DNA of 54,401 nucleotides from Shewanella sp. (GTDB lineage: Bacteria > Pseudomonadota > Gammaproteobacteria > Enterobacterales > Shewanellaceae): assembly GCA_021462625.1 (NCBI GenBank), contig JAJNAU010000005.1:1-54401 (forward strand), given 5' to 3'. Made by a program: the position numbers and the translations under genes. Positions 41,746 through 52,842 of the stretch are shown in pieces. Numbering within the stretch: position 1 is the first letter of the stretch; every line of letters begins with the position of its first letter. A model generated the notes under the pieces. It had not been told where the DNA came from. It did not search any database and saw only the letters and a program-made list of their open reading frames with translations.

Positions 41746-41969
41746 GCGTCTTAGGCACCCCAAGGTGTGTTCCGCATAGTTATTCTAAGCAAATACACCT
41801 CAACACAACATAAAACGCTTTTAGCCATGGCCTATGGGCAGTGTTTGTGACTGCTTTCTCCTGCGTTATCGGTTTCTCATGTAGGCCAGTTACATATCGA
41901 AGCCTCTACCTTGGATAAAGAACCCACAAACTGCCGCAAAAATTATCACCAAAGGTCAACAAACCCTAG
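41746..41969. mobile_element. MITE copy 5 (inverted, one end missing)
   Basis: The right end ACCAAAGGTCAACAAACCCTAG is near consensus. The interior is the reverse complement of copy 4 (CTCCTGCGTTATCGGTTTCTC, CATAAAACGCTTTTAGCC). The left end lacks the terminal repeat and about 35 bp. It lies 52 bp from the metG stop. Confidence 0.87.
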
Positions 41970-42021
41970 TATGAAAAATTCCTCTCAGGGGAGGGGATTT
42001 TCAGTCATTCAGATGGATCAG

Positions 42022-44043
42022 TTATTTCACGCGCATACCCGGTTGGGCACCTTCGTGTGGTTCAAGGATCCACAGATCCTTACCACCAGGGCCGGCAGCC
42101 AGCACCATGCCTTCAGACATGCCAAAGCGCATCTTACGAGGTGCCAGGTTGGCAACCATCACAGTCAGCTTGCCTTCCAGGTCATCAGGAGCGTAGGCAG
42201 ACTTGATACCGGCAAACACCTGACGCATTTCACCACCCAAATCCAGCTGCAGCTTCAAAAGCTTGTCGGCTTCAGGCACATGTTCTGCCTTGGCAATGCG
42301 GGCAATACGCAGATCAATCTTGGCAAAATCCTCATAAGCTATGGTGTCGCTGACAGGGTCATCGGCCAGGGGGCCGGCTGGCTTCTTCTCTGCCTGCAGG
42401 CTTTCTTTAGAGGCTTCCACCATGGCAGCAACCTTGTCCATGTCAACGCGCTGCATCATGGCCTTGAAGCTAGTGATTTCATGACCGGCCAGATCCATGC
42501 CGAGGCTATCCCAGGTCAGTTCCAGCTGCATAAAGGCTTCAACGTCGCTACTCAGGCGAGGCAGAACAGGCTTCAGGTAAGTCACCAGAATGCGGAACAA
42601 GTTCAGCGCCACAGAGCAAACCTGATGGGCCTGCTCCTGCTTGTCGTCTTCTTTCACCAGCTGCCATGGGGCGGCATCGGCCACGTAGGCGTTGGCGATG
42701 TCGGCCAGTGCCATGATTTCGCGCATGGCTTTGCCGTATTCACGGGTCTCGAAAAACTCGGCGATTTGATCCTGCTTGGCCAGGAAGCTGTCTATAAGAG
42801 AGGTATCTTCCAGCTTGGCCAGTTTGGCACCAAACCGCTTGGTCACGAAACCGGCGGTGCGGGAAGCCAGGTTCACCAGTTTTCCGACCAGATCTGAGTT
42901 AACGCGCTGTGCGAAGTCTTCCAGGTTTAAATCCAGATCGTCAATCCGGCTGGAGAGCTTGGCTGCGTAATAGTAACGCAGGTACTCGGGATCCAGATTA
43001 TCCAGATAAGTACGGGCCTTGATAAAGGTGCCCTTGGATTTGGACATCTTGGCGCCGTTCACTGTTACATAACCATGAGCGTAGACACTGGTTGGCTGCC
43101 GGAAGTCAGCACCGTGCAGCATGGCTGGCCAGAACAGGCTGTGGAAATAGACAATATCTTTACCGATGAAGTGGTAAACCTCAGCAGTGGAGTCTTTGCC
43201 CCAGAATTCTTTGAAGTCCAGATCGCCACGCTTATTACACAGGTTTTTGAACGAGCCCATGTAACCTATTGGCGCATCCAGCCATACGTAGAAGAACTTG
43301 CCGGGTGCATCCGGGATTTCAAAGCCGAAGTATGGCGCATCGCGTGTGATGTCCCACTGTTGCAGGCCCTGCTCGAACCATTCGTTCAGTTTATTGGCCA
43401 TTTCAGACTGCAGCGCGCCCGAGTGAGTCCACTCTTTGAGCATGTCTTCAAAGGCGGGCAGATCGAAGAAAAAATGCTCAGTATCTTTCATCACAGGTGT
43501 GGTACCGGATACCGCTGATTTTGGATTGATCAGCTCAGTCGGGCTGTAAGTGGCCCCGCACACGTCACAGTTGTCGCCGTATTGATCTTCAGACTTACAT
43601 TTCGGGCAAGTGCCCCTCACGAAGCGATCCGGCAGAAACATGGACTTTTCCGGGTCAAACAGCTGGCTGATGGTGCGACTCTTGATATGACCTTTTTCAC
43701 GCAGCGCCAGATAGATCTGGCTGGCCAGCTGGTGGTTTTCGTCGCTGTGAGTGCTGTGATAGTTGTCAAAGGCGATGTTGAAATCAGCAAAATCCTGCTG
43801 ATGCTCAATCGCGACCTGGGCAATCATCTCTTCAGGAGCCATGCCTAATTGCTGTGCCTTGAGCATGATAGGGGTGCCGTGTGCGTCATCTGCACAGATA
43901 TAGTAACATTCATGGCCGCGCAGCTTTTGGTAACGTGACCAGATGTCCGTTTGGATGTACTCCAGCATATGACCCAGATGGATAGGGCCGTTGGCGTACG
44001 GCAGTGCACTGGTCACCAAAATTTTACGTTGTGAATTTGCCAT
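42022..44043 (-). CDS. metG: methionyl-tRNA synthetase
   Basis: Class I synthetase, 673 residues. Signature GPIHLGHML at the N-terminus, zinc knuckle [23 protein letters not shown] loop in [10 protein letters not shown], anticodon-binding helical domain, and a C-terminal tRNA-binding/dimerisation domain ([24 protein letters not shown]). Divergent from mrp across a 159-bp gap, a common gammaproteobacterial pairing. No lesion. Confidence 0.97.
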   Translation of the reverse strand: MANSQRKILVTSALPYANGPIHLGHMLEYIQTDIWSRYQKLRGHECYYICADDAHGTPIMLKAQQLGMAPEEMIAQVAIEHQQDFADFNIAFDNYHSTHSDENHQLASQIYLALREKGHIKSRTISQLFDPEKSMFLPDRFVRGTCPKCKSEDQYGDNCDVCGATYSPTELINPKSAVSGTTPVMKDTEHFFFDLPAFEDMLKEWTHSGALQSEMANKLNEWFEQGLQQWDITRDAPYFGFEIPDAPGKFFYVWLDAPIGYMGSFKNLCNKRGDLDFKEFWGKDSTAEVYHFIGKDIVYFHSLFWPAMLHGADFRQPTSVYAHGYVTVNGAKMSKSKGTFIKARTYLDNLDPEYLRYYYAAKLSSRIDDLDLNLEDFAQRVNSDLVGKLVNLASRTAGFVTKRFGAKLAKLEDTSLIDSFLAKQDQIAEFFETREYGKAMREIMALADIANAYVADAAPWQLVKEDDKQEQAHQVCSVALNLFRILVTYLKPVLPRLSSDVEAFMQLELTWDSLGMDLAGHEITSFKAMMQRVDMDKVAAMVEASKESLQAEKKPAGPLADDPVSDTIAYEDFAKIDLRIARIAKAEHVPEADKLLKLQLDLGGEMRQVFAGIKSAYAPDDLEGKLTVMVANLAPRKMRFGMSEGMVLAAGPGGKDLWILEPHEGAQPGMRVK

Positions 44044-44202
44044 TTTTTCTCAAAATCGTGTTGGTCCTGAAATATTGGCCTAGATACTAACCGATTAATG
44101 CGGAATTTTCATTACGGGGACGTTTAACTGAGCTATTTCTACACTAATGTTTTTGCCAATATCTGATACACTTGGCCAAATTCTTTTTCGGGGAGAGGTA
44201 AA

Positions 44203-45327
44203 TTGTTATCAGCACTGCAGGAACAGGCCGTGGATTTCCGTTTGGAACCGGCATTGTTGTCGTCTGTATTGAGCATCCTGGATGCTTTTGTTGACCCCTA
44301 TCTTAAGCAGGGACTGGTTGCCGCCAATTGCGTACGTAAACTCGTGTTGGATGACAAGCGTCTGCAAATGACGCTGGTATATGCCTACCCCTGTCAAACC
44401 CAGTACCGCGACACCGTGATGGCGCTGACCAACCAATTGGCAAAGCTTGATGCTATTGATGAGGTAGAATGCGAAATCGATTTCCAGCCTGCCCAGACTT
44501 CCAGTGTTAACGTTGCTCCTATCCCGGATGTGCGTCAGGTAGTGGCGGTAGCGTCCGGTAAAGGCGGCGTGGGCAAATCCACCACAACCGTTAATCTGGC
44601 CTTGGCCATGGCACAGGAAGGTGCGCGTGTGGGTATTCTGGATGCCGACATCTATGGCCCTTCGATTCCTTTGATGCTGGGCTTGACTGAGTTTCGTCCG
44701 GTTTCCCACGATGGCAAGACCATGACCGCAGCCGAGGCTCATGGTGTCGCGGCGCAATCAATCGGCTTTATGCTGACCGATGATCAGGCTGCCGTATGGC
44801 GTGGCCCGATGGCAGCTGGTGCGCTGGCGCAACTGCTGAATGAGACCAGCTGGCCGGAATTGGATTATCTGTTTATCGATATGCCACCTGGCACTGGCGA
44901 TATTCAACTGACCTTGTCACAGAAGGTGCCCGTCAGTGGTGCCGTGGTTGTGACCACTCCACAGGACATTGCTCTGGCCGATGCCAAGAAAGGGATCACC
45001 ATGTTTCAGAAGGTGAACATCCCGGTATTGGGCATCGTCGAGAACATGAGTTTCCACATCTGCACAGAATGTGGACACAAGGATCATCCTTTTGGTGCCC
45101 ATGGCGGGAGCAGTATTGCGCAGCGCTATCAGGTGCCGCTGCTGGGGGCGTTGCCACTGCAGCTGGATTTGCGTGAATCCATGGACAAGGGAGCCCCGCT
45201 GGTGGTCGCGAAGCCAGACAGTGAAGTTGCCGGAATTTACCGGGAAATTGCCCGCAAAGTGGGGGCGCAACTGGCGTTGCAACACAGCCAGTCTCAGGTA
45301 TCAATTAGCGTAGAAGACGATGAATAA
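44203..45327 (+). CDS. apbC: Mrp/ApbC iron-sulfur cluster carrier ATPase
   Basis: P-loop ATPase that carries 4Fe-4S clusters to apoproteins. 374 residues: an N-terminal MIP18 (DUF59)-type domain, then the deviant Walker A SGKGGVGKSTTTVNLA, DADIYGPSIP, and the CxxC pair in FHICTECGHKDHPFG that binds the bridging cluster. The start is TTG at 44203, with GGGGAGAGG 4 bp upstream; no ATG fits. Followed by udk after 9 bp, so they share a transcript. Confidence 0.94.
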   Translation: MLSALQEQAVDFRLEPALLSSVLSILDAFVDPYLKQGLVAANCVRKLVLDDKRLQMTLVYAYPCQTQYRDTVMALTNQLAKLDAIDEVECEIDFQPAQTSSVNVAPIPDVRQVVAVASGKGGVGKSTTTVNLALAMAQEGARVGILDADIYGPSIPLMLGLTEFRPVSHDGKTMTAAEAHGVAAQSIGFMLTDDQAAVWRGPMAAGALAQLLNETSWPELDYLFIDMPPGTGDIQLTLSQKVPVSGAVVVTTPQDIALADAKKGITMFQKVNIPVLGIVENMSFHICTECGHKDHPFGAHGGSSIAQRYQVPLLGALPLQLDLRESMDKGAPLVVAKPDSEVAGIYREIARKVGAQLALQHSQSQVSISVEDDE

Positions 45328-45336
45328 GGTAGCTAT

Positions 45337-45975
45337 ATGAATTCTTCGCAATGTGTCATTATCGGTATCGCAGGGGCATCAGCTTCAGGCAAGAGCCTGA
45401 TTGCAAAAACAATTTATGAAGAGCTGTGCCGGGATCTGGGCACCAACCAGATAGGTGTTATCAATGAAGACGCCTACTACCGGGATCAGAGACATCTATC
45501 GATGGAACAGCGAGTCAAAACCAACTATGACCATCCCAAGGCGCTGGATCATGAGCTTTTGTGTCAGCATCTGGAGCAACTAAAGGCGGGCCAGGCCGTG
45601 GATATTCCGGTCTACAGCTATAAAGAGCACTCCCGCACCAATGATATTCAGACCATGACACCGAAAAAGGTGATCATTCTGGAAGGTATCCTGCTGCTGA
45701 CCGATCCCAGATTACGCGAGTTGATGGATGCGTCAGTATTTATGGATACGCCGCTTGATATCTGTTTCCTGCGTCGTCTGACCCGGGATGTGGAAGAGCG
45801 TGGACGTACCATGGAGTCTGTTATTTCTCAGTACCAGAAGACAGTACGCCCTATGTTCTTGCAGTTTATTGAGCCATCCAAGCAGTACGCCGATATTATC
45901 GTGCCACGTGGTGGCAAGAACCGTATCGCGACCGATATCCTCAAGGCCCGTATCCAGCATTTGCTGGCGAAGTGA
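45337..45975 (+). CDS. udk: uridine kinase
   Basis: Phosphorylates uridine and cytidine in pyrimidine salvage. 212 residues. P-loop [14 protein letters not shown], the [10 protein letters not shown] acceptor motif, FDHPKALD-type [12 protein letters not shown], and [17 protein letters not shown] lid. In an operon with mrp upstream and dcd 49 bp downstream. Confidence 0.95.
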   Translation: MNSSQCVIIGIAGASASGKSLIAKTIYEELCRDLGTNQIGVINEDAYYRDQRHLSMEQRVKTNYDHPKALDHELLCQHLEQLKAGQAVDIPVYSYKEHSRTNDIQTMTPKKVIILEGILLLTDPRLRELMDASVFMDTPLDICFLRRLTRDVEERGRTMESVISQYQKTVRPMFLQFIEPSKQYADIIVPRGGKNRIATDILKARIQHLLAK

Positions 45976-46024
45976 TTGAATTAAGGTAAGGCCACATAAG
46001 AGTCAAGGGAGTTAAAGACCAAAA

Positions 46025-46609
46025 ATGCGTTTAACCGATATTGAGATTGAACAGGCACTGGACAATGGCACGATTGTGATGGAGCCGCGTCCATCTGCCG
46101 ATGCCATCAGTGGCGTCAGCGTTGACGTGCGTCTGGGCAACCAGTTCCGGGTGTTTAAGGATCACACGGCTCCCTATATTGATTTGAGTGGCCCCAGCGC
46201 CGAGGTTCAGGCAGCGCTTGATCGGGTGATGAGTGAGCAGATCACCATTGAAGGCAACGACGCCTTCTTCCTGCATCCGGGAGAGCTGGCGCTGGCGGTG
46301 ACCTATGAAAGCGTCACGCTGCCAGCTGATATTGTAGGTTGGCTTGATGGGCGCTCCTCACTTGCACGACTGGGTTTGATGGTGCATGTGACTGCCCATC
46401 GTATCGATCCGGGCTGGCATGGCCGGATTGTTTTAGAGTTCTATAACAGTGGCAAATTGCCGCTGGCTCTGCGTCCCATGATGACCATAGGCGCACTTAA
46501 CTTCGAGCGTTTGAGTAGTCCTGTAGCCAAGCCATACAACACCCGCAAAAATGCCAAGTACAAAGATCAGCAGGAAGCTGTTGCCAGCCGGATCAGCCAA
46601 GACTCCTGA
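46025..46609 (+). CDS. dcd: dCTP deaminase
   Basis: Deaminates dCTP to dUTP, the main dTMP source in gammaproteobacteria. 194 residues, trimeric fold. Motifs [58 protein letters not shown], with the catalytic glutamate in the last one. With tmk nearby, two steps of dTTP supply are in this cluster. Confidence 0.96.
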   Translation: MRLTDIEIEQALDNGTIVMEPRPSADAISGVSVDVRLGNQFRVFKDHTAPYIDLSGPSAEVQAALDRVMSEQITIEGNDAFFLHPGELALAVTYESVTLPADIVGWLDGRSSLARLGLMVHVTAHRIDPGWHGRIVLEFYNSGKLPLALRPMMTIGALNFERLSSPVAKPYNTRKNAKYKDQQEAVASRISQDS

Positions 46610-46638
46610 TGAAAGGCCGTCGGATGAAAGGAGGTCTG

Positions 46639-47439
46639 ATGAATGAAATCTGGATTGGCGATGTCAAGGAAAACCTCATCGACCCGCGAGACAGAGCCTT
46701 AGCCTATGGCGATGGTCTGTTTGCCACCATGAAGGCCTCCGCTCAGCAGATCTGTTATCTGGATCTACACCTGCGCCGTCTTTCTGACGGCGCTGCCCGT
46801 TTGGGGTTCCACTGGCAGATATCAGATGTGCTGCGCCAGCGATTGATACAGCTGGCATTTGAGCACTCTACAGCCTGTATCAAGCTGCTCCTGAGCCGGG
46901 GCGTTGGCGGACGCGGCTACCAACCTCCGTCACCGGCAACGTCCATGGTGATGATTTCTGTCCATCCGATCCCAGCCCACTATGCTCAATGGCAGCTGCA
47001 GGGTATACGCCTGGGGCGAAGCCCGATTACCCTTGGGCGTCAACCGCTGCTGGCGGGAATTAAGCATTTGAATCGATTGGAGCAGGTGCTGGTGAAAGCG
47101 CAGCTGCCAGACCATGTGGATGATGTCTGGGTGACCGACTGTCAGGGATATGTTATTGAGGCCAGTGCAGGAAATCTTTTTATTATCAATGGTAATGAGG
47201 CCATTGTGCCACGGCACAGCGAAGCCGGTGTGAGCGGTGTGATGCGTCAGCAGGTGATACAGGCTTTACTGGCGATGGGACTGAACATCTCGGTAGAGGA
47301 TGTTACAGAAGAGCAATTACTGGCGGCTTCCCATATCATGGTGACCAACTCTCTGATGGGGGCTGTGCCGGTCAACTGTATCGCCAATCGCCCGCTGGCC
47401 CGCTGGACAAGAATGACAGAATTACAACAAAGAATATGA
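46639..47439 (+). CDS. pabC: aminodeoxychorismate lyase
   Basis: PLP enzyme releasing pyruvate from aminodeoxychorismate to give p-aminobenzoate for folate. About 266 residues of fold-type IV: DRALAYGDGLFATM near the start, LSRGVGGRGY, the PLP lysine in LAGIKHLNRLEQVL and ASAGNLFIINGNE. I chose ATG 46639, preceded by AAAGGAGG, rather than the ATG at 46609 that overlaps the dcd stop. Its stop overlaps the mltG start (ATGA). Confidence 0.93.
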   Translation: MNEIWIGDVKENLIDPRDRALAYGDGLFATMKASAQQICYLDLHLRRLSDGAARLGFHWQISDVLRQRLIQLAFEHSTACIKLLLSRGVGGRGYQPPSPATSMVMISVHPIPAHYAQWQLQGIRLGRSPITLGRQPLLAGIKHLNRLEQVLVKAQLPDHVDDVWVTDCQGYVIEASAGNLFIINGNEAIVPRHSEAGVSGVMRQQVIQALLAMGLNISVEDVTEEQLLAASHIMVTNSLMGAVPVNCIANRPLARWTRMTELQQRI

Positions 47440-48449
47440 AAAGCATGAAGTTTTTATGGGGCGCACTGGCAACGTTGATGACACTTGCGTTGATTGCAGC
47501 TGGTGGTGCCTATTGGGGATTGAAGCAGGTTGAAGCGTTCGCGGGGGCGCCACTGACGCTAGACACATCGCGGCAGCTTGAGATAAAACCGGGAACCAAT
47601 GTCCGCCAATTGGTCAGGCAGTTGGCTGTTCAGGGCGTGACCGAAAATGACTGGCGAATTAAAGCACTGCTGAAGTTATATCCTGAGCTGGCACAAATCC
47701 GCGCTGGCTTGTATGAAATTCTGCCGGGGGAGACTCTCTCTGGACTACTCGAGCAGCTGAGCCAGGGTAAAGTAATGCAATTTCCTCTGACACTGGTCGA
47801 AGGCCGGACCATAGCTCAGTGGCAAACCGAGTTGGCACAGGCTCCCCATCTTAATTATAAGGGCGATGAGTTTGCGGCGGTGATGGCGGCTCAGGGGGAT
47901 ACTGGACTGCCTGAAGGCCGTTTTTACCCGGATACCTATTATTACGAAGCGGGTCATAGCGCCAGGAAATCGCTGACCCAGAGTTACCTCAGAATGCAGC
48001 AGGAGCTTGCGGTGGCTTGGGAAGGGCGGGATAAAAGCCTGCCGCTTAAAACCCCCTATGAGCTGCTGATATTGGCTTCCATTATCGAAAAGGAAACCGC
48101 CAAACCGGAAGAGCGTGGATGGGTGGCAGCTGTGTTTGCCAATCGACTGCGTAAAGGGATGCGACTACAGACAGATCCAACCGTCATTTATGGGATGGGT
48201 GAACGATATCAGGGTAATATCACAAAGAAAGATCTGCGCGAGCTTACCCCGTACAACACCTATCGTATAGATGGTTTACCGCCATCGCCCATCGCAGCAC
48301 CAAGCCGGGCGTCTTTACTGGCAGCTGCCAATCCCGCGGATGTGGATTATCTGTACTTTGTGTCCCGCAATGATGGCAGTCATGTGTTTTCCCGCACACT
48401 GGCTGAGCACAGCCGCGCCGTGAATAAATTCCAGAGAAAGCAAAAATGA
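47436..48449 (+). CDS. mltG: endolytic murein transglycosylase MltG (YceG)
   Basis: Cuts nascent glycan strands and so ends peptidoglycan chain growth. 337 residues: one N-terminal membrane helix ([22 protein letters not shown]), a LysM-like part ([12 protein letters not shown]), and the YceG catalytic domain with [27 protein letters not shown], whose glutamate is catalytic, and [10 protein letters not shown]. Overlaps pabC and tmk by 4 bp each, so translation is coupled. Confidence 0.95.
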   Translation: MKSMKFLWGALATLMTLALIAAGGAYWGLKQVEAFAGAPLTLDTSRQLEIKPGTNVRQLVRQLAVQGVTENDWRIKALLKLYPELAQIRAGLYEILPGETLSGLLEQLSQGKVMQFPLTLVEGRTIAQWQTELAQAPHLNYKGDEFAAVMAAQGDTGLPEGRFYPDTYYYEAGHSARKSLTQSYLRMQQELAVAWEGRDKSLPLKTPYELLILASIIEKETAKPEERGWVAAVFANRLRKGMRLQTDPTVIYGMGERYQGNITKKDLRELTPYNTYRIDGLPPSPIAAPSRASLLAAANPADVDYLYFVSRNDGSHVFSRTLAEHSRAVNKFQRKQK

Positions 48450-49066
48450 GTAAAGCCAAGTTTATTGTCATTGAGGGCCTGGAAGGGGCTGGAAAGTCCA
48501 GTGCCATTGCGCTGGTGAAAGATTTGATTGAAAAGCAGACCGGCCAGGGGCCTGTGTGTACACGCGAGCCAGGTGGTACAGTGCTGGCCGAGAAAATCCG
48601 CGATCTGGTTAAAATTGCCGAAGATGGCGATCCTCTGTGTGATGAAGCCGAATGTCTGCTGTTTTACGCTGCCCGGGCGCAGTTGGTGGCCAATGTTATC
48701 AAACCTGCTCTTGCCCGGGGCGAGTGGGTGCTGGGGGACAGGCATAACCTGTCATCGCTGGCCTATCAGGGTGGTGGCCGTGGCCTGATGCCTTTGGTCC
48801 GCGCTATCAGTGACGCCACCTTAAAGGGCTTCAGACCCGATATCACCCTGTATCTGGATGTTCCTCCCGAGCTGGGGCTTGAGCGTGCCGCCGGCCGCGG
48901 AGAGCTGGACAGAATTGAGCAGCAGGCGCTTGCCTTCTTTGACCGAACCCGTGAAACCTTCCTGCAGATTGCCGCCCAGGATGACAGCATTCACGTAATT
49001 GACGCCAGCCAGCCAATGTCCGAAGTGCACAAGGACATCCAGGCCGTGCTGCAATCTTTATTGTGA
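48446..49066 (+). CDS. tmk: thymidylate kinase
   Basis: Phosphorylates dTMP to dTDP. 206 residues with P-loop GLEGAGKSS, the TREPGGT motif, [18 protein letters not shown] and the [17 protein letters not shown] 48446 overlaps the mltG stop; the stop runs into the holB ribosome site. Confidence 0.96.
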   Translation: MSKAKFIVIEGLEGAGKSSAIALVKDLIEKQTGQGPVCTREPGGTVLAEKIRDLVKIAEDGDPLCDEAECLLFYAARAQLVANVIKPALARGEWVLGDRHNLSSLAYQGGGRGLMPLVRAISDATLKGFRPDITLYLDVPPELGLERAAGRGELDRIEQQALAFFDRTRETFLQIAAQDDSIHVIDASQPMSEVHKDIQAVLQSLL

Positions 49067-49074
49067 GGAATGAC

Positions 49075-49998
49075 ATGCGCCGCTCTGCTCATCTGCCCTG
49101 GCTGGATACCCTGTTTGAACGTGTTACCGGTCTGATCCTGAAAGATACCCTCAGCCATGCGCTGCTGATTGGCGTCGATGCGGCTCAGGGCGGGGAGTGG
49201 CTGGCGCAGGATATCGGAGCGGCAGCCTTGTGCCTGATCCCGGGGCCTGCGGGTGCCTGTGGTCAATGCAAAAGTTGTCATCTGCTGCAGTCTGGGAATC
49301 ACCCCGACCTGCATCAGGTGAGAGCCGATGGCAGCCAGATCAAAATTGACCAAATCCGCGAACTTTGCAATGCACTGACGGCGACGGCGCAGCAGGGTGG
49401 GCGCCGGGTGGCCATCATTTATGCCTGTGAGCGCATGAATCAGGCCTCGGCTAATGCTCTGCTCAAGACTCTGGAGGAGCCGGGCAAGGACACTTTGCTG
49501 CTGTTGCAGACGCAAACACCCGCCAGATTGTTGCCGACCATTGCCAGTCGTTGCCAGAAACTGGCCTATGTAGCGCCGGACCGGCAGACGATCTGCAATT
49601 GGTTGATGCAGCAACATCAGGTGAGCGAAGACATTACCTGGGTATTGCCTGTAGCCGGTGGACCACTGGTACTGGCTGATAGTCTCAGCAATGGTGATTA
49701 TGCCCGCTGGCTGCAATATCGGCAGGACTGGCGCACCAGTCTGATGTCAGGCCATCTTTGTGGCAGTTTGCTTGATCTGAAACAGGAGTATATTGTTGAA
49801 GCGCTCAAGGTACTTTATCTGGTGTTGAGATCACGTCTCATCCAACCGGGTAAACTGGACGCCTTTGCCCTGTCGCAAATTGTGGCGCTGGCAGATCGGG
49901 TTATGCGCCAGTGTCATCATCTGGAAACCATGGCAAGTGTCAACTACCTCGCGCTGTGCCAGAGATTTGTCCTAGAATACAAACAGGTCACTCAGTAA
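49075..49998 (+). CDS. holB: DNA polymerase III delta-prime subunit
   Basis: Part of the clamp loader. 307 residues; zinc module ACGQCKSCHLLQSGNHPDLH, then RRVAIIYACERMNQASANALLKTLEEPG with the SRC-type segment TIASRCQKL. The Walker A is degenerate, as expected for delta-prime. I start at ATG 49075 with GAGGA 6 bp upstream; a GTG at 49063 overlapping tmk is the alternative. Confidence 0.94.
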   Translation: MRRSAHLPWLDTLFERVTGLILKDTLSHALLIGVDAAQGGEWLAQDIGAAALCLIPGPAGACGQCKSCHLLQSGNHPDLHQVRADGSQIKIDQIRELCNALTATAQQGGRRVAIIYACERMNQASANALLKTLEEPGKDTLLLLQTQTPARLLPTIASRCQKLAYVAPDRQTICNWLMQQHQVSEDITWVLPVAGGPLVLADSLSNGDYARWLQYRQDWRTSLMSGHLCGSLLDLKQEYIVEALKVLYLVLRSRLIQPGKLDAFALSQIVALADRVMRQCHHLETMASVNYLALCQRFVLEYKQVTQ

Positions 49999-50008
49999 AT
50001 GGAATAAC

Positions 50009-50335
50009 ATGGTCGACTTGGTAATCAGATTTGACACCATTCAGCAGTTATATCGCGCTTATATGCCCTTTGTCCGCAACGCCGGGCTGTTTGTGGCCAC
50101 CAGTGAGGCTCATTATCTGGGAGAAACCCTGAGTTTTTCCTACCATCTACCCGGTGAGAGTGTCGCTGTTGAGACCCAGGGCAATGTGGTGTGGTTCAAT
50201 CCCCAGGGGGCGTCAGGCGGTCGTCCGGCCGGGATTGGTATCCAGTTTGCCGCTGACGAAACGCATCACAAACATCATATTGAAAAACTCCTCTCCAGTG
50301 AGCTGGCATCCGGTGATTTGACCTCCACTATGTAG
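50009..50335 (+). CDS. pilZ: type IV pilus assembly protein PilZ
   Basis: 108 residues, matching PilZ proper: LYRAYMPFVRNAGLFVATSEAHYLGE, VETQGNVVWFNPQGASGGRPAGIGIQF. The arginines that bind cyclic-di-GMP in other PilZ domains (RxxxR) are absent, as in the pilus-assembly PilZ, which instead works with PilB. It sits between holB and tatD, its usual place in pseudomonads and Shewanella. Confidence 0.93.
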   Translation: MVDLVIRFDTIQQLYRAYMPFVRNAGLFVATSEAHYLGETLSFSYHLPGESVAVETQGNVVWFNPQGASGGRPAGIGIQFAADETHHKHHIEKLLSSELASGDLTSTM

Positions 50336-50381
50336 CTGGGTATGCTTGCCCTCCTCGTGTATATTGTTTGCTGGTATTCTT

Positions 50382-51170
50382 GTGCTAATCGACTCCCACT
50401 GCCATCTGGATCGTCTCAAGGGGGCGCCGGATAAGGCTTCTCTCGATCAAATTATTCAACAGGCGCATGCCCGTGATGTTGCTTATTTCCTGTGTGTTAA
50501 TGTGCGTCAGCAGGGATTTGAAGCCATGCGTGAGCGGATGGCGACCTATGAACAGGTCTTTCTTTCCTGCGGCGTGCATCCACTTGATGTGCAGGAAGGG
50601 CTGGATGTCGCGCAAATCAAGGCGTTTGCCAATGACTCCAAAGTGGTCGCCATTGGTGAAACCGGGTTGGATTATTTCTATGCCAATGAGACCAAAGCCA
50701 TGCAGCAACAGTGTTTTGAGCAGCAGGTTGCACTGGCCGTTGAAGTGAATAAGCCCCTGATTATCCATACCCGGGATGCCAGAGAGGATACCCTGGCCAT
50801 TTTACGAAATGGTCATGCTGATAAGGTTGCCGGTGTATTGCACTGTTTTACCGAAGACTGGGAGATGGCCAAGGCCGCGATGGATTTGGGCTTTTATATT
50901 TCGGTATCTGGCATTGCAACCTTTAAAAATGCCGGACAGCTGCGCAGCGTGATCCGAAAAGTCCCCCAAGACAGGTTATTGGTGGAAACGGATGCACCAT
51001 ATCTGGCGCCTGTGCCTCACCGGGGGCAGGAAAATCAGCCAGCCTTCGTGCGGGATATCGCTGAATTTGTAGCAGAGCTCAGAGGTGAAAAATACGAAGA
51101 GGTTGCGGCTTACACCACGGGTAACTTCTTCAGGTTGTTTAAGGATGCAGCCCGTTTGGCAGGCCGCTGA
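50382..51170 (+). CDS. TatD-family metal-dependent hydrolase (YcfH)
   Basis: TIM-barrel metallohydrolase of about 262 residues, annotated as deoxyribonuclease. Metal ligands: SHCHLD at the start, GETGLDYFY, NKPLIIHTRDA, GVLHCFTED and VETDAPYLAPVPHRG. I start at GTG 50382, where the family begins (LIDSHCHLD); codons upstream do not look conserved. Last gene of the pabC-to-tatD run. YcfH is the E. coli gene in this place. Confidence 0.93.
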   Translation: MLIDSHCHLDRLKGAPDKASLDQIIQQAHARDVAYFLCVNVRQQGFEAMRERMATYEQVFLSCGVHPLDVQEGLDVAQIKAFANDSKVVAIGETGLDYFYANETKAMQQQCFEQQVALAVEVNKPLIIHTRDAREDTLAILRNGHADKVAGVLHCFTEDWEMAKAAMDLGFYISVSGIATFKNAGQLRSVIRKVPQDRLLVETDAPYLAPVPHRGQENQPAFVRDIAEFVAELRGEKYEEVAAYTTGNFFRLFKDAARLAGR

Positions 51171-51187
51171 GGGCGTTTTGCGAACAT

Positions 51188-51224
51188 AAAAAAAAGCCCA
51201 AAACTATTCCAGTTGTTTTGGGCC
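51188..51224 (-). terminator. terminator for rsmF (minus strand)
   Basis: Stem AGCCCAAAACT / AGTTGTTTTGGGCT with one extra base, followed on the minus strand by TTTTTTTT. It is about 205 bp after the rsmF stop; the gap 51171-51429 has no gene. It may also slow plus-strand transcripts after tatD. Confidence 0.75.
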
Positions 51225-51429
51225 TAGGGGAAATGGCTCTTAGGGTGAGCCGTGCGCTAACTTAGGGTACGAGGCAGCTGGAGAACAGCCGCTTCGTACT
51301 CAAATTGTAGTACAGCATTTATGCAATGCTCCAAGTATTCGCCTGGAATGGTTGTATGAGGCAGGGTTATGCGCTGAAAGATGTTGTTTGTGCTGGATAA
51401 AAAACTAACAGTTCGAAATAAAAACCTGT

Positions 51430-52842
51430 TTATGCTGGGCGGACCTTGTCCCGAACCAGTTCTCTGGGCAGACTGTTTTTCAGCTTACCCGGCATTGACT
51501 TGGCCAGCCCCAGCGGCACACCGTGGTGGCCCACAATTACTTCTCCTTTGGCAGGCTTATTGCCATTAAACATCACATCCCGCCCCATCAGATACTCTAT
51601 CGCCTGCTGCTGATCCAGTTCAATTACGGCCTTTGGTTCGCATGGTAAGGCCATGATGGCTTCGTGCCTGAGTTTGAAGCCGTGTTTGGCTTCGTCTGCC
51701 AATTTTAACCCGATACGTTGAAAGCGCATGCTGCCAATCAGTTCATCAAAACCCTGCGGAAACAGCCAGTATTCGGATTCCCGCACCATCAGGCTTTGAT
51801 CTGCCGGTAATCCGAGGCCCAGTGCCTCGAGATGCTCAGTGATGGCTTCCCGCTGTTTGCGTGACGCCCGACTGAAGGGAAAATTTTTTTGTGCTTTAGG
51901 TTGTGGCAAGGCGCGCTCAATAGAGGCAATCTTTTTAATTGCGGCAACGAAGAAACCCTCACTGTCATACATCTGCGGCCAGACGTGTAAAAATCCTTCG
52001 GGTGTGGTGGCGTTATCTGCCTGTTCAAACAGGTTAGCCAGTGAGACAAACTCCACGGCGTCCGGATAGGTCTCTTTGAGGAATTGACATACCTGCTGAT
52101 TCTCGAGGGTGTTAAGGGTACAGGTGGAATACACCAGCATGCCGCCGTTTTTCAATGCTTGAAATGCGGAAAGAATAAGTGCCCGCTGGGTTTGGGCAAT
52201 CCCATTAATCTCCTCCTGGCGCCAGTATTTCAGCGCATCCGGGTCTTTGCGCACTGTGCCTTCGCCACTGCAGGGGGCATCCAACAGCACGGCCTCGAAG
52301 GTTTCATATTGATACTCACCAAACACCCGGCCATCAAAGTGTGTAATGGCCGTGTTGCTGACGCCCATTCTGGCGATGTTGGCATGCAGCACTTTCACCC
52401 GGCTGGATGAGTATTCGTTAGCCACCAGGAGTCCCTGATTTTGCATCAGTGCCGCGATTTGAGTGGTTTTTGAGCCGGGCGCAGACGCTGTGTCTAGCAC
52501 CATGTCAAAAGATTCATCGCCCATGAACAGGGCGGTCGGTGGCAGCATGGAACTGGCTTCCTGAATGTAGAACAGGCCCTGAATATGTTCGATGCAATTG
52601 CCCAGTTCATCATCATTGTGACCGGTCAGCCAAAATCCCGCCGGGCACCAGGGAATGGGCTCAAATTGCCAGCCCCTGGGGGCCAGCAGACTCTGGAAAT
52701 CGGCCACTGTAATTTTCAGGGTATTAATACGGATGGAACGCCGCAGTGGTCTGCCACAATAGTCGATAAAATTATCAAGTGACAGGTGGGCAGGAATATC
52801 CTGTCGGATGCTATTGATAAAATCTGGATTTAATTGAACCAT
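51430..52842 (-). CDS. rsmF: 16S rRNA m5C1407 methyltransferase RsmF (YebU)
   Basis: SAM-dependent methylase of 470 residues. The SAM site is DTASAPGSKTTQIAALMQNQG, and the two cysteines of the NOL1/NSUN mechanism are in LDAPCSGEGTVRKD and YSTCTLNTLENQQV. The C-terminal PUA-like domain ends with KGEVIVGHHGVPLG. I start at ATG 52842 (MVQLNPDFINSIR); the frame stays open for 160 codons upstream but that part lies antisense to the next gene and is not protein-like. Confidence 0.94.
   Translation of the reverse strand: MVQLNPDFINSIRQDIPAHLSLDNFIDYCGRPLRRSIRINTLKITVADFQSLLAPRGWQFEPIPWCPAGFWLTGHNDDELGNCIEHIQGLFYIQEASSMLPPTALFMGDESFDMVLDTASAPGSKTTQIAALMQNQGLLVANEYSSSRVKVLHANIARMGVSNTAITHFDGRVFGEYQYETFEAVLLDAPCSGEGTVRKDPDALKYWRQEEINGIAQTQRALILSAFQALKNGGMLVYSTCTLNTLENQQVCQFLKETYPDAVEFVSLANLFEQADNATTPEGFLHVWPQMYDSEGFFVAAIKKIASIERALPQPKAQKNFPFSRASRKQREAITEHLEALGLGLPADQSLMVRESEYWLFPQGFDELIGSMRFQRIGLKLADEAKHGFKLRHEAIMALPCEPKAVIELDQQQAIEYLMGRDVMFNGNKPAKGEVIVGHHGVPLGLAKSMPGKLKNSLPRELVRDKVRPA

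Noticed and set aside
41911-42897. 328-codon plus-strand frame
   Set aside because: Antisense to metG and running into MITE copy 5; no ribosome site or family match.
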